A DNA stretch of 11,385 nucleotides. It comes from Sulfurimonas sp. (GTDB lineage: Bacteria > Campylobacterota > Campylobacteria > Campylobacterales > Sulfurimonadaceae). Shown piece by piece: positions 1 through 8,242 of this stretch; positions within the stretch are counted from its first letter, which is position 1; every line of letters begins with the position of its first letter. Made by a program: the position numbers and the translations under genes. The stretch is taken from NCBI GenBank assembly GCA_015663215.1, contig DQSP01000069.1:1-11385 (forward strand), read 5' to 3'. The notes beneath the pieces are model-generated. The model was not told the DNA's origin and made no database searches. It was given only the letters and a program-made list of their open reading frames with translations.

Positions 1-165
1 AACTATATATGCTCCTGCTACTGTTGGGCAAGAGTGTCCTGCAGATTTTACTACATCAAGGTATGAGAACTCATACTCTCCCATAGTAAATGCACCTAAA
101 ACTTGTGAAAGTGGATCTTTAACTTTTATAACTTCTACTGTCTTAAAAAAATCTGGATAACTCAT
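1..165 (-). CDS. FmdE-like protein, N-terminal 55 residues (runs off left edge)
   Basis: The reading frame opens with ATG and stays open to the window edge, giving 55 residues. Near its end it has the motif AGHSCPTVAGAY, with His44 and Cys46. This resembles the GHxCPG-type signature at the start of the FmdE domain, a family named after a protein encoded with molybdenum formylmethanofuran dehydrogenase and often found outside methanogens with unknown function. His and Cys suggest metal binding, which is inference. The ATG shares the sequence ATGA with the xseA stop codon. An AAGGAA Shine-Dalgarno at 174-179 lies 8 nt upstream, so the start is well supported and translation is probably coupled to xseA. 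The rest of the protein, including any C-terminal zinc ribbon, is outside the window, so no function can be assigned. Confidence 0.7.
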   Translation of the reverse strand, partial: MSYPDFFKTVEVIKVKDPLSQVLGAFTMGEYEFSYLDVVKSAGHSCPTVAGAYIV

Positions 166-1415
166 CTTATATTTTCCTTGTTCATAACTTTAGCATTTAT
201 TCGAACTGCATCACTCTGCACTTCAAACTCGTCCCCAACACTTAAAGTTGCTATGTCTATCACTTTTGCATTTTGTGAAAGTTGTGCAAAACCTATTTTG
301 GTTTTAAACTTAGGATTGTTTGACTCTAATGCTTTTTGTAAGTTTGTAATTTGTGTTTGTGCAATACTTAGCTGCGTTTGCATTGCTTGTGGCAGTTGTT
401 GCTTTAGTCTTGTGTGTTCTCTCTCATACCCTTGTAGATTAAAACTCATCAATTGTGAAAAGTTTTCTTTGAGCTGTTTTATCTCTTCTTCTCTTTGAGA
501 GAGCTTTTTATCTACTGAGTGCTGCTTAAATGAATTTTTCAGATGTTGTAGTTCTTGAGACTTTGTATAAATCTTCTGTTTAAGAAATTGCTCTAACTGT
601 GAAGAGAGTGAGTCAATGTACTGATAAAGCTCATTTGTATCAGGAAGACATATCTCCATAGCAGCACTCGGAGTAGCAGCTCTCACATCTGCCACAAAGT
701 CACTTATGAGCCAGTCTATTTCATGCCCAACAGCAGAAATAACTGGAGTTTTTGCATGAAAGATGGCGTTTGCAACTATCTCTTCATTAAAAGCCCACAA
801 GTCTTCTATACTTCCACCACCACGTCCTACTACTAAAATATCGTACTCTTTAGTATCTGCGACTATGACTGCGTTTGCTATTGCTCCTGCTGCACTATCA
901 CCTTGAACAAGCACATCATATATATCTATTTCTATATTTTTATAACGGCTATTTGCAACGCGGAGCATATCTTGAAGAGCTGCTCCCGTTGCTGAAGTAA
1001 TGAGCACAATTTTTTTAGGAAACTTAGGTAAAGTTTTTTTTATCTCAGTATTAAAATACCCTTGTTCAGACAACTTCTGTTTTAACTGCTCATAAGCTAA
1101 TGCCAAAGCACCCTGCCCTGATGGTTCAATACTAAAACAGTTTAACTGGTAAGAGCCTCGAGGTTTATAAAGTGTAAGTGCTGCATTAATCACAACTTTC
1201 ATACCCTCTTCTAAACGAAACTTTAACTTTGAAGCATTCCCACGAAACATCACACAACTCAAAACTGAAGAGCTATCTTTGAGGGTAAAGTAAATGTGTC
1301 CAGAGTTATGAAAAGTAATGCGAGAGAGTTCACCTTCAACTAAGACTTGGGTAAAACTCGTTTCTAAAAGAGTTTTTATCTGTTCGTTGAGTCCAGAGAC
1401 TGAAAGTGTAAGCAT
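162..1415 (-). CDS. xseA: Exodeoxyribonuclease VII large subunit
   Basis: Large subunit of the cytoplasmic single-strand-specific exonuclease that acts from both DNA ends with several XseB small subunits. The 417 residues carry an N-terminal OB-fold (about 1-95) that binds single-stranded DNA, followed by the catalytic domain. Conserved blocks are visible: GRGGGSIEDLWAFNEE at 197-212, SAVGHEIDW at 227-235 and the D..AD.RAATPSAA block at 239-252. Residues 262-365 are long, Gln/Lys/Glu-rich and probably coiled coil, as expected for the arm that carries XseB. A short beta-rich tail (375-410) closes the protein. The length is close to the usual 400-450. The gene starts 5 nt after the ubiE stop and overlaps the next gene by 4 nt. 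xseB is not visible in this window. The Shine-Dalgarno is weak, so coupling to ubiE is likely. Confidence 0.96.
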   Translation of the reverse strand: MLTLSVSGLNEQIKTLLETSFTQVLVEGELSRITFHNSGHIYFTLKDSSSVLSCVMFRGNASKLKFRLEEGMKVVINAALTLYKPRGSYQLNCFSIEPSGQGALALAYEQLKQKLSEQGYFNTEIKKTLPKFPKKIVLITSATGAALQDMLRVANSRYKNIEIDIYDVLVQGDSAAGAIANAVIVADTKEYDILVVGRGGGSIEDLWAFNEEIVANAIFHAKTPVISAVGHEIDWLISDFVADVRAATPSAAMEICLPDTNELYQYIDSLSSQLEQFLKQKIYTKSQELQHLKNSFKQHSVDKKLSQREEEIKQLKENFSQLMSFNLQGYEREHTRLKQQLPQAMQTQLSIAQTQITNLQKALESNNPKFKTKIGFAQLSQNAKVIDIATLSVGDEFEVQSDAVRINAKVMNKENIR

Positions 1416-1420
1416 TGACT

Positions 1421-2155
1421 TTACTTTTTACGAGCGATAAGAAGTGTAGATATATCCATAGAAAAGCTTTTTGTATAAAGCATCTCAAATCCAGCAGATT
1501 CTAACTCTGTTTGCATATTTTCTACAGTTGAGAAACTCTCTATTGAGTTTGGTAGGTACTCATAGGCTTCAAGGTTTTTAGAAATAAAACCACCTACTTT
1601 TGGTAAAATCTTATTTGTGTAAAAGTTCATTAGTTTTGCTATGAAAGATGGGTTCTCATTTTTCATAAATTCTAGTATTACTACTAGTCCATCTTTTTTG
1701 AGTACTCTGTTAAATTCTTTTAGAGCTTCTTCACGTTCCACAACATTTCTAATGCCATATGTAATACTTAAAATATCTGAAGAAGCATCATCTAAAGGAA
1801 TTTCAGTTGCTTTTGAAATATGGTAGTTAAATTTAGGATACTTTTTTCTTGCAACATCTACCATTCCATTTGATGGGTCAACTCCGACTATCTCACCAAG
1901 AGCTATGCCAGATTTCTCTGCAGACTCGCGCCAAAAATCCATCATGTCGCCTGTTCCACAAGCAACATCAACGATTCTATTGATGCTATCTTGAGCTAAA
2001 AATTCATACGAAAGCATGCAAGCTTTTCTTCTCCATGACTTGTCTATACCCATACTCATCACACGATTTGCCTTGTCATAAGTTGGTGCAATGTCATCAA
2101 ACATTTCTACAATTTTTTCTTGTTTTTCGTTATTTTTTTTACCTTGAAAACTCAT
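1421..2155 (-). CDS. ubiE: Demethylmenaquinone / ubiquinone C-methyltransferase (UbiE/MenG)
   Basis: S-adenosylmethionine-dependent methyltransferase for the last step of quinone synthesis. Campylobacterota use menaquinones, so the physiological reaction is most likely methylation of demethylmenaquinone. The 244 residues match the usual family length. SAM-binding motif I is VDVACGTGD at 62-70, and an acidic residue follows in GVDPS at 91-95. UbiE signatures are ITYGIRNV at 131-138 and the EYLPNSIESFS block around 199-209. The N-terminal segment VEMFDDIAPTYDKANRVMS (16-34) is also characteristic. The ATG directly abuts the ribD stop codon. Its Shine-Dalgarno AAGGA (2161-2165) is inside the last ribD codons with 5 nt spacing, so the two genes are probably translationally coupled. 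The pathway role is from family knowledge; no other quinone gene is in the window. Confidence 0.95.
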   Translation of the reverse strand: MSFQGKKNNEKQEKIVEMFDDIAPTYDKANRVMSMGIDKSWRRKACMLSYEFLAQDSINRIVDVACGTGDMMDFWRESAEKSGIALGEIVGVDPSNGMVDVARKKYPKFNYHISKATEIPLDDASSDILSITYGIRNVVEREEALKEFNRVLKKDGLVVILEFMKNENPSFIAKLMNFYTNKILPKVGGFISKNLEAYEYLPNSIESFSTVENMQTELESAGFEMLYTKSFSMDISTLLIARKK

Positions 2156-3163
2156 TTATATCCTTTTCATCCACATTATTATATCTTCGTTTTCTTGTCT
2201 AATATTTAATATATCAAACTTATCATCACTCACATTAAAACTCTTTGAGCCACCAAATGAGGGAGCCATATAACAGAGGTAATAATCTACTATATCACGA
2301 GTTAATTCATACATTGAGTCAGTACCTTCAATCATAATGTTTTTATAATTATTTAATATCTTAAAGTCATTTTCTATAAAAACTTTCCTACCTTTGACAT
2401 TAAAAAGAGGAATACTTTTATCAAACTCTTTTTCTCGTGAGATTATCAAAACATCGGGTGTTTTGCCGTTGACTAGCCTAGCATCAAGTGTTGGTCTATC
2501 CATTCTAACTGTGTTACCACCTATAACTAATAGGTCACATACATTGCGTTTAGCATGGACATCTGTTCTTGATTCTAGTGAGCTTACATTTCCATTATCA
2601 GTTGTCGCGTTTAATCTTTGTGCCCATTTAAAATAGACAAAATTATCTTCTAAACTTCTCTTAAAGGGTACTAAAAGTGCATCACACTCTTTTTTTAGTA
2701 ACTCAGTATGTATGATACATCCATTTTTTTGCAAAATGGCATTACCATTTTGAGCTACTTTATGTGTGTCATAAGATCCAACAAACACTTCTTTAATACC
2801 TAACTCGCTTATTAGTGAGGCACATGAGGGAGTTTTTCCCTCATGAGAACATGGTTCTAGTGTTGTAAAAAGTTTTGTATTTTGAAAAATATTATTATGA
2901 TTAGTAAGAAGATAAGTATGTATATCAAGAGATAAATTAAGTGCTAAAATAGTTTCATCATCTGTGAGTTTATAGTAAGCTGTTTGTAGTACATTTACTT
3001 CAGCATGAGCTTCACCTGAACGGTGATGTGCCTCAACCGCTAAGACCTCTCCATTTTCGCCAACTAAACAAGCACCTACAGCTGGGTTTGGATAAGTTAA
3101 ACCTTGATACTTCCAAGCCTCATTTAGGGCTAGGTTCATATAAAAGTTATTGTCTATAATCAT
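2156..3163 (-). CDS. ribD: Bifunctional riboflavin biosynthesis deaminase/reductase RibD
   Basis: Catalyses two riboflavin steps: deamination of the diaminopyrimidine made from GTP, then reduction of the ribosyl side chain. The N-terminal deaminase domain (about 5-165) has the zinc/catalytic motif HAE at 53-55 and PCSHEGKTPSC at 104-114, giving ligands His53, Cys105 and Cys114 and catalytic Glu55. The C-terminal reductase domain (about 172-335) is divergent but recognisable through KWAQRLNATTDNGNVSS, then the block AKRNVCDLLVIGGNTVRMDRPTL, and EGTDSM at 279-284 where EGG is typical. The spacing between HAE and PC is about 48 residues, against about 22 in the E. coli enzyme, which implies an insertion of about 25 residues near 62-92. 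The start at M1 fits the family better than M9, although the Shine-Dalgarno is weak. rimP ends 11 nt upstream. Reductase activity is inferred. Confidence 0.92.
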   Translation of the reverse strand: MIIDNNFYMNLALNEAWKYQGLTYPNPAVGACLVGENGEVLAVEAHHRSGEAHAEVNVLQTAYYKLTDDETILALNLSLDIHTYLLTNHNNIFQNTKLFTTLEPCSHEGKTPSCASLISELGIKEVFVGSYDTHKVAQNGNAILQKNGCIIHTELLKKECDALLVPFKRSLEDNFVYFKWAQRLNATTDNGNVSSLESRTDVHAKRNVCDLLVIGGNTVRMDRPTLDARLVNGKTPDVLIISREKEFDKSIPLFNVKGRKVFIENDFKILNNYKNIMIEGTDSMYELTRDIVDYYLCYMAPSFGGSKSFNVSDDKFDILNIRQENEDIIMWMKRI

Positions 3164-3174
3164 CTAAGAGTATC

Positions 3175-3624
3175 TTACCACTCGAAATATGTTTTAGCTT
3201 TTATGATGTCGTTAAACTCAACTTCGACAGTCTCATCATCAGTTACTACAAAAACTTTTGTACCTTCAACTTTTACTAATACACCTCTACTTTTCTCTTT
3301 TCCACTATGAAGAAGAGATACTTTTTCACCAATGCTTTTTTTGAAATGTCCAATGTTCATGAGCTTACGCTCAATTCCAGCAGTTCCAACTTCAAGTCTG
3401 TAGTCACCTGAAACAGGTGGAGTAACATCCAGTAAGGGAGAAATCATATGAGTAAGCTCAACACAAGTATCAAGACTTACACCCTTGCGTTTACCATCTT
3501 GTATTTCTGAAGACATAATACTTATACGATAGATAGTTTCATCATTTTCACTTACAATTACTGTATCATACAGTTCTAAATCAACTGATTTAACTATTGA
3601 TTCTATGTCATTTTGTAGGCTCAT
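3175..3624 (-). CDS. rimP: Ribosome maturation factor RimP
   Basis: A 149-residue protein of the RimP (formerly YhbC/DUF150) family, which helps mature the 30S ribosomal subunit in the cytoplasm. Visible signatures are the acidic N-terminal domain with SLDTCVELTHMISPLLD (about 50-66), then the conserved YRLEVGTAGIERKL block (about 77-90) around the family's EVSSPGldRpL motif, and a C-terminal SH3-like half with GVLVKVEGTKVFV. The domain order and length are normal. The start shares ATGA with the rbfA stop, and a GAGGA Shine-Dalgarno (3631-3635) lies 6 nt upstream within rbfA. In many bacteria rimP leads a nusA-infB operon. Here it follows infB and rbfA, as recalled for Campylobacter and Helicobacter, and nusA is absent from the cluster. 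Confidence 0.93.
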   Translation of the reverse strand: MSLQNDIESIVKSVDLELYDTVIVSENDETIYRISIMSSEIQDGKRKGVSLDTCVELTHMISPLLDVTPPVSGDYRLEVGTAGIERKLMNIGHFKKSIGEKVSLLHSGKEKSRGVLVKVEGTKVFVVTDDETVEVEFNDIIKAKTYFEW

Positions 3625-3992
3625 GATTCATCCTCATTTTTATTTCTTTTTGCTATTTTACTAAAAAGGTCATCTATATTTTTTGACTTTTCTAACTGCT
3701 CATCAAACTCAAAAGTAAAAGTAGGACATCTGTACCAACCTTGATCTTTTAAAACGAATGTCTCAACAATAGGGCGTGCTTTTCTTAGAAGTTTAAGATA
3801 ATCACGTTTTTCTTGTTCTTTTAATTGATGGGGATTTATATATACTTTTGCATCACTTTTACCACGAGAACATTTAACTTCAAGAATATCTAATTCATGA
3901 AGTCTTTTGTCGTTCATCTGACCAAGTGCTTTGGGGACTAACTCTAAAAGAACTGATTCAGTCCTTTTGAGTTTTATTTGTGCTTCTGTCAT
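3621..3992 (-). CDS. rbfA: 30S ribosome-binding factor RbfA
   Basis: A 123-residue single KH-type domain protein that binds the 30S subunit near the 5' helix of 16S rRNA during late maturation and cold adaptation (family knowledge). The visible pattern is the N-terminal helix with KLKRTESVLLELVPKALGQM (8-27), the strand ELDILEVKCSRGKSDAKVYI (33-52) and the later segment ARPIVETFVLKDQGWYRCPTFTFEFDEQLEKS (72-103). The latter matches the RbfA pattern of a helix followed by the strand carrying a Pro-x-(F/L)-x-F element. The C-terminal tail is charged (NKNEDES). It begins 4 nt after the infB stop and overlaps rimP by 4 nt, so it sits in a block of translation factors. Its own Shine-Dalgarno is weak, which suggests reinitiation after infB. 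Confidence 0.92.
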   Translation of the reverse strand: MTEAQIKLKRTESVLLELVPKALGQMNDKRLHELDILEVKCSRGKSDAKVYINPHQLKEQEKRDYLKLLRKARPIVETFVLKDQGWYRCPTFTFEFDEQLEKSKNIDDLFSKIAKRNKNEDES

Positions 3993-3996
3993 GAGT

Positions 3997-6609
3997 CTAT
4001 AACTCTACTTTCTGCTCAACTTTTTTGAATGTTTCAAGAACGTCTCCTGGTATAACATCATCATAACCACTAATAACAACACCACATTCATAACCATTTC
4101 CTATTTCATCAACATCATCTTTGAAACGTTTAAGTGAAGTAAGTTCACCTTCATAATGAACAACACCATCACGAATAACACGAACCATACCTCCACGGAT
4201 AAGACGACCATCAACAACCATACAACCAGCAACAACACCTTTAGGTATTTTAAATACTTCTTTAACTTCTGCTTGACCAGTGTTCTCTTCAGTATATTTC
4301 GGTGACATCATACCAGTAAGCATACCAGTAATATCATCTATAAGCTGATAGATGATTGAATAAGTTTTAATCTCAACACCTTTTTGTTTCGCAGCTGCTT
4401 TAACTGCACCAGTAGGACGAACATTAAATCCAAGTAATACACAGTTTTCAGAGTTGTTCACAAGTTCAACATCGTTTTCAGTTATTCCACCAACACCAGA
4501 AGAGATGATGTTAACTTTAACTTCATCATTTCTCATAGAAAGAATAGAACTGCGGATGGCTTCAAGTGTACCGTGAACATCAGTTTTAAGTACAACTTTA
4601 AGAGATTTAAGTTTACCCTCTTTAATCATCGCTGTCATATCTTCTAAAGAAGATTTAGTTGAGATTGAAAGTTCTTTATGTCTATCATATTCATGGCGTT
4701 TTAGAGCGAATGCTTTAGCTTCTTTCTCATCTTCCATAACTATCATAACTTCACCAGATGCTGGAACTTCATTAAGTCCTGCAATAACTGCTGTGTGTGA
4801 AGGTAAAAGGGTTTTAATCTGTTTTTTATTTTCATCAAGCATCGCCTTAACACGACCATAAGCCGCACCACATACAACATAGTCTCCAACTTTAAGAGTA
4901 CCATTTTGAACGATCACAGTTGCAACTGGTCCACGACCCTTTTCTAAAGAAGACTCTATTACAGCCGCTTTTGCAAGTGTATTTACATTTGCTTTAAGCT
5001 CTAAAATTTCAGCCGTAGTAAGAATTTCTTCAAGTAAATCATCAATACCCATTTTGGATTTTGCAGAGACCGATACGAATGGAATATCTCCACCCCAGTC
5101 AACAGGATTAATACCATGTTCAGCCATCTGACCTTTAACCATATCTGGTTGTGCAGTCTCTTTATCCATTTTATTTAATGCTACAATTATCGGAGCACCT
5201 GATTCTTTAGCTAATTTAATAACTTCAAGAGTCTGAGGCTTCACACCATCATCAGCAGCTACAACGATTACGATAATATCTGTTATCTCTGTACCTTTTT
5301 GTCGCATGTGACTAAACGCAGCATGTCCTGGTGTATCTATAAAAGTGATCGCTTTACCATGTTGTTCAATTGTGTAAGCACCTATATGCTGCGTGATTCC
5401 ACCTGCTTCACCATCTGTAACTTTCGCTTCACGAATAGCATCAAGAAGTGATGTCTTACCATGATCAACATGACCCATAATAGTAATAATAGGAGCTCTC
5501 TCAGTAGCATCAGGATCTTCTTCAATATTTTCTACTTCTTGAGTAAACTCATCTTTAGGGACGATGATAGTAACTTCAACTTCAAACTCTTCAGAAAGAA
5601 TCTCTATCTCATCATTTCCAAGGAAATCGTTCTTAGTCATCATCATACCGAGATCAAAGAGAACCTTAATGATGTCAGACATAGGACGTTTAAGAGCTTC
5701 TGCAAACTCGTAAACACGAATATCTTCAGGAATTTCTACATGAGTTACAATCTCTTCTTCTTGAGTTACTTTTGCATATTTTTTACGTTTATCTTTACGT
5801 ACTTTTCTACCACGAGGAGCAGCTTTTTTATTTGCATTACGTCCTGCTGGTTTAGGAGCACGAGGTTTTCTTGGCATTTCTGGAGGTAAAGGAGCTCGCT
5901 CTGTTGAGTTTAAGTCAAGAAGTGTAACTTGATCATCCATATCCATAGATACATCACTCATCGCACCACCAAAGATCTCAATTCGACGACCTTGTTCTTG
6001 CTTTCGTGCAGTTGAACTACCTGATTTTGATCTCTTCTTTTGTGCAAGCTCTTCTAAAACTTCAGCACTCATCTTTCCATATGAAGATACAGAAGCTTGT
6101 TTTTGTGGAAGATTATAGTTTTCTTCTACTTTTGGTTTTCTTTTCTTTACAATCTTTAAACCAGATTTTTTAATAGCTGGGCGTAATCCTGGAGAAACAA
6201 CTCGTAAAGTAGATACTGTTTTTTTAACTTCCGGCTCTTTTTTAACTTCTTTAACTGGTGTTTCACTCTCTTTATCAGAACTTACTTCTTTTGTAACTTC
6301 TGCTTTAGCCTCTGATTTTTCACTAGCCGTTTCTGTTGTTTTTACAACTTCTTTTACAACTTCTTTTTCTTTTGGCTCTTCTTTAGGAGTATTATCAGCT
6401 TTTTTTACAACTTTAGGTTTTGGCGTAGGTGTTGGTTTATCATCTTCACCATTCATAATATAGTTTGCAATTTTTTCTGCATCTTCCATACTAACTTTAC
6501 TCAGTGCAGCTTTAACTTCTATTCCCATGTTCTTAGCTTTTTCTAAGACATCTTTTGAAGCTATACCTAATTCGTCTGCAATTTCTTTTACGCTAACTTT
6601 ATCTGTCAT
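3997..6609 (-). CDS. infB: Translation initiation factor IF-2
   Basis: GTPase that brings initiator fMet-tRNA to the 30S subunit and promotes 50S joining. The 870 residues are a normal bacterial length. Residues 1-52 form the first IF2_N module ([20 protein letters not shown]). Residues 55-170 are a Lys/Glu/Pro-rich, probably disordered linker. A very basic Arg/Lys-rich stretch follows at 245-278, and a second IF2_N-like module at about 297-350. The G domain has GHVDHGKT at 379-386, DTPGH at 425-429, NKMD at 479-482 and SAK at 515-517. The remaining part holds beta-barrel domain II, domain III and the C-terminal fMet-tRNA-binding barrel ([20 protein letters not shown]). The start has a strong Shine-Dalgarno inside ylxR, which it overlaps by 11 nt. 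The stop is TAG. Confidence 0.98.
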   Translation of the reverse strand: MTDKVSVKEIADELGIASKDVLEKAKNMGIEVKAALSKVSMEDAEKIANYIMNGEDDKPTPTPKPKVVKKADNTPKEEPKEKEVVKEVVKTTETASEKSEAKAEVTKEVSSDKESETPVKEVKKEPEVKKTVSTLRVVSPGLRPAIKKSGLKIVKKRKPKVEENYNLPQKQASVSSYGKMSAEVLEELAQKKRSKSGSSTARKQEQGRRIEIFGGAMSDVSMDMDDQVTLLDLNSTERAPLPPEMPRKPRAPKPAGRNANKKAAPRGRKVRKDKRKKYAKVTQEEEIVTHVEIPEDIRVYEFAEALKRPMSDIIKVLFDLGMMMTKNDFLGNDEIEILSEEFEVEVTIIVPKDEFTQEVENIEEDPDATERAPIITIMGHVDHGKTSLLDAIREAKVTDGEAGGITQHIGAYTIEQHGKAITFIDTPGHAAFSHMRQKGTEITDIIVIVVAADDGVKPQTLEVIKLAKESGAPIIVALNKMDKETAQPDMVKGQMAEHGINPVDWGGDIPFVSVSAKSKMGIDDLLEEILTTAEILELKANVNTLAKAAVIESSLEKGRGPVATVIVQNGTLKVGDYVVCGAAYGRVKAMLDENKKQIKTLLPSHTAVIAGLNEVPASGEVMIVMEDEKEAKAFALKRHEYDRHKELSISTKSSLEDMTAMIKEGKLKSLKVVLKTDVHGTLEAIRSSILSMRNDEVKVNIISSGVGGITENDVELVNNSENCVLLGFNVRPTGAVKAAAKQKGVEIKTYSIIYQLIDDITGMLTGMMSPKYTEENTGQAEVKEVFKIPKGVVAGCMVVDGRLIRGGMVRVIRDGVVHYEGELTSLKRFKDDVDEIGNGYECGVVISGYDDVIPGDVLETFKKVEQKVEL
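6340..6366 (-). repeat. Short in-frame tandem repeat in the IF-2 linker
   Basis: The infB linker encodes KEVVKEVVK at residues 82-90. At DNA level an 11-nt unit, TTTACAACTTC on the plus strand, recurs with 12-nt period at 6341-6351 and 6353-6363. It is a low-complexity, in-frame duplication within a disordered Lys/Glu/Val-rich linker, where length variation is usually tolerated. No independent function is implied. Confidence 0.6.
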
Positions 6610-6856
6610 CAGTGATGATCTCCTTTAGTTTGTTCATAAGTTGTTCCCTTTTGTTACTACGACACTGTCGCATAAGAGCTTTCGGTAGTCTCTTGCCGTC
6701 ATCTAAGCAAGTGTGACATAAGTAAAAGCTTCTACCTATTCCATCAAATAAACTTAACTCCCCATCAACACATCGGAGTCTGATTAAATCAGACTGAATA
6801 GCCCTTTCTCTACAAGAGATGCACATTCTAGTTGGTTGATGAAAATTTTCCGCCAT
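6599..6856 (-). CDS. ylxR: YlxR (DUF448) family RNA-binding protein
   Basis: An 85-residue protein with the family's N-terminal signature [18 protein letters not shown] (10-27), containing the CxxCR pair, followed by the [14 protein letters not shown] region (41-54), corresponding to the usual GRGAYVC block. Lys and Arg are frequent near the C-terminus ([15 protein letters not shown]), consistent with nucleic acid binding. YlxR proteins are typically encoded next to infB, as here. In Bacillus a homologue (RnpM) has been linked to RNase P modulation, but that role cannot be assumed for this lineage. The extra CxxC in CHTC gives two Cys pairs that could bind a metal; this is inference. The ATG follows the thrB stop by 31 nt without a clear Shine-Dalgarno. 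The 3' end overlaps infB by 11 nt and carries the infB ribosome binding site. Confidence 0.88.
   Translation of the reverse strand: MAENFHQPTRMCISCRERAIQSDLIRLRCVDGELSLFDGIGRSFYLCHTCLDDGKRLPKALMRQCRSNKREQLMNKLKEIITDDR
6620..6626 (-). promoter_or_regulatory. Ribosome binding site of infB inside ylxR
   Basis: The minus strand reads AAAGGAG, 10 nt before the infB ATG, and lies within the last codons of ylxR. It fixes the infB start at 6609 and means that ylxR translation crosses the infB initiation region, so the two genes are probably coupled. Confidence 0.8.
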
Positions 6857-6887
6857 TATATCTAAATATTGCTTTATTTAATAGGCA

Positions 6888-7769
6888 TTATCGCTCTATT
6901 ATAAGCCCGTTATTATCAAAATCCAAAACTTTTACATTAAAGTCTGGAAATTTTTGAATAAATTTGTTTGCAATCATTGATGCATCTTCATCATAAACAA
7001 GAGAGAAGAATGTACTTCCACTCCCTGATAATGTACTCATTAAGGCACCTGCTTCATAAGCAGCTTTTTGCACAGCAAAAAGTTCTGGGAGTGTTTTCAT
7101 TCTTGCTTTTTGATGAAATCTATCTTGTGCGGCTAGTTTTAACATTTCCCAATCTTCATTAAAAAATGCAGCAACTGTTAATGCAGTGTGGGAAAGATTA
7201 TAAACTGCATTCTCTTTTGAGTAAGATTTTGGCAATATTGTACGTGATTTTGATGTATTCATTTGTTTGTTTGGTATAACCACTACAGCTTTTAAATAAT
7301 CTGGAAGATGCTTTCTTTGTGAAAAAACTTTGTTTTTCTCAATTGTAGCGGCATTAAATCCACCCATTACTGCAGGAGTTATATTATCTGGATGAGACTC
7401 ATAAACAAGAGCATGGTTTAATATACGGCGTTTACTGACTCTTATTCCAGCTGCTTCATGTGCAGATGCTATTGCTGCTACTATGACGGCAGAGCTACTA
7501 CCAAGTCCACGAGACATAGGAATAGAGTTGTAAAATGTAAACTTAAAGTTTTGTTTTTTCTTTGTTAAACGCGAGTAGTGTTCGTTAAAAATAGAGATAA
7601 AGAGATTGTTACCCTTTAAACGCGGGTTATTTTCGCCCTCACCTTTTATACTAACACTAAAAAATTTACTTGGATGAAATTCTACTTTATTACGAAGGTC
7701 TACTGCTAAACCAAGAGAGTCAAATCCGGGCCCTAAGTTCGCTGAAGTTGCTGGAACACTTATTATCAA
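6888..7769 (-). CDS. thrB: Homoserine kinase
   Basis: Phosphorylates L-homoserine to O-phosphohomoserine, the penultimate step of threonine synthesis, in the cytoplasm. The 293 residues show all GHMP-kinase landmarks: [18 protein letters not shown] at 5-22, the ATP phosphate-binding loop [11 protein letters not shown] at 84-94, ESHPDN at 125-130 (usually EGHPDN in homoserine kinases) and the C-terminal LSGSGST at 247-253. The start codon is TTG. It is chosen because the family-typical N-terminus begins there and an AGGAA site lies 5 nt upstream, over the stop codon of the tsaB-like gene, leaving an 8-nt gap. No other threonine pathway gene is present in the window, so its position between tsaB-like and ylxR reflects conserved Campylobacterota gene order rather than a thr operon. 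Confidence 0.96.
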   Translation of the reverse strand: MIISVPATSANLGPGFDSLGLAVDLRNKVEFHPSKFFSVSIKGEGENNPRLKGNNLFISIFNEHYSRLTKKKQNFKFTFYNSIPMSRGLGSSSAVIVAAIASAHEAAGIRVSKRRILNHALVYESHPDNITPAVMGGFNAATIEKNKVFSQRKHLPDYLKAVVVIPNKQMNTSKSRTILPKSYSKENAVYNLSHTALTVAAFFNEDWEMLKLAAQDRFHQKARMKTLPELFAVQKAAYEAGALMSTLSGSGSTFFSLVYDEDASMIANKFIQKFPDFNVKVLDFDNNGLIIER

Positions 7770-7774
7770 ATTAT

Positions 7775-7779
7775 TTCCT
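7775..7779 (-). promoter_or_regulatory. Ribosome binding site supporting the TTG start of thrB
   Basis: AGGAA on the minus strand lies 5 nt before the TTG codon. It overlaps the TAG stop of the upstream tsaB-like gene by two bases, so termination and thrB initiation happen at almost the same position. This is the evidence for choosing the non-ATG start. Confidence 0.75.
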
Positions 7780-8242
7780 ATTGTCCAACAGCCCCTATCA
7801 TATACAAAGGGGCTGCATTTTTACTAAACTCATTATAATCAAGCACATCAGGAAGAGTAAATACTACTTCAGGTGCTATTTCTAATTTTTGAGTTTTTAT
7901 TTCTGATGCAATTTTAACAAGATATAGCTTACCAATGGCTTTTATTGGAGAGTTATTGTTAAAATTAAATGCATCTGTTGCAAAAAGAGGAATCTCTTTT
8001 AAAATACTCAATGATTTTAAAAAAACATAGGCTACTTTTATAGCCATAAAACTTCCTGGACCATTTGCATAAAAGAGTTTTTTTATCAAATACTTCTTCT
8101 GTAAGTCGCGAAAAAGAATTGGTAAAATATCTGAACTTTTTTCCTGCGACTCTATAGTCTCAAGAAGGTTAGCATTTTCATACACTCCAATCTTTATAGG
8201 ACTTGTGAGTGCAATTAAAAGTATATCTACTTCTTTAAGCAT
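7778..8242 (-). CDS. tsaB: Short TsaB-like protein (t6A tRNA modification, predicted)
   Basis: A 154-residue protein whose clearest signature is [21 protein letters not shown] (58-78), matching the GPGSFTGLRIG..FAKGL core of TsaB/YeaZ. TsaB is a non-catalytic paralogue of TsaD that scaffolds the TsaD-TsaB-TsaE complex making N6-threonylcarbamoyl-adenosine at tRNA position 37. The N-terminal strand pair [15 protein letters not shown] (8-22) aligns with the usual IDTS..x.s.al element but has Ala where Asp is typical. The C-terminal subdomain is much shortened, since E. coli TsaB has about 230 residues. The ATG lies 8 nt inside the 3' end of lpxC. Position between lpxC and thrB agrees with a conserved hypothetical gene recalled at the same place in Campylobacter and Helicobacter. 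The assignment rests mainly on one motif and context; the function is inferred. Confidence 0.7.
   Translation of the reverse strand: MLKEVDILLIALTSPIKIGVYENANLLETIESQEKSSDILPILFRDLQKKYLIKKLFYANGPGSFMAIKVAYVFLKSLSILKEIPLFATDAFNFNNNSPIKAIGKLYLVKIASEIKTQKLEIAPEVVFTLPDVLDYNEFSKNAAPLYMIGAVGQ

Noticed and set aside
178-498. Plus-strand open frame of 106 codons, Cys/Ser-rich
   Set aside because: It lies wholly antisense to the xseA coiled-coil region, and its composition is what the complement of Lys/Glu/Gln-rich coding sequence gives. No ribosome binding site or family motif was seen.
2394-2636. Plus-strand open frame of 80 codons opposite ribD
   Set aside because: It is fully covered by the well-supported RibD reductase domain and shows no motif or upstream ribosome binding site.
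5461-5889. Plus-strand open frame of 142 codons inside infB, Phe/Ser-rich and apparently hydrophobic
   Set aside because: It is antisense to the charged IF-2 linker and second IF2_N module. The Phe/Ser/Leu richness is the mirror of Lys/Glu/Arg codons rather than membrane segments.
6855-6860. TATAAT overlapping the ylxR start codon on the minus strand
   Set aside because: A transcript from here would start inside ylxR and miss its start codon. No -35 partner is visible, though it lies in the largest intergenic gap and an internal promoter for infB cannot be excluded.
6857-6887. Possible terminator or regulatory hairpin in the thrB-ylxR gap
   Set aside because: The 31-nt gap is AT-rich, and I found no GC-rich inverted repeat followed by a T tract.
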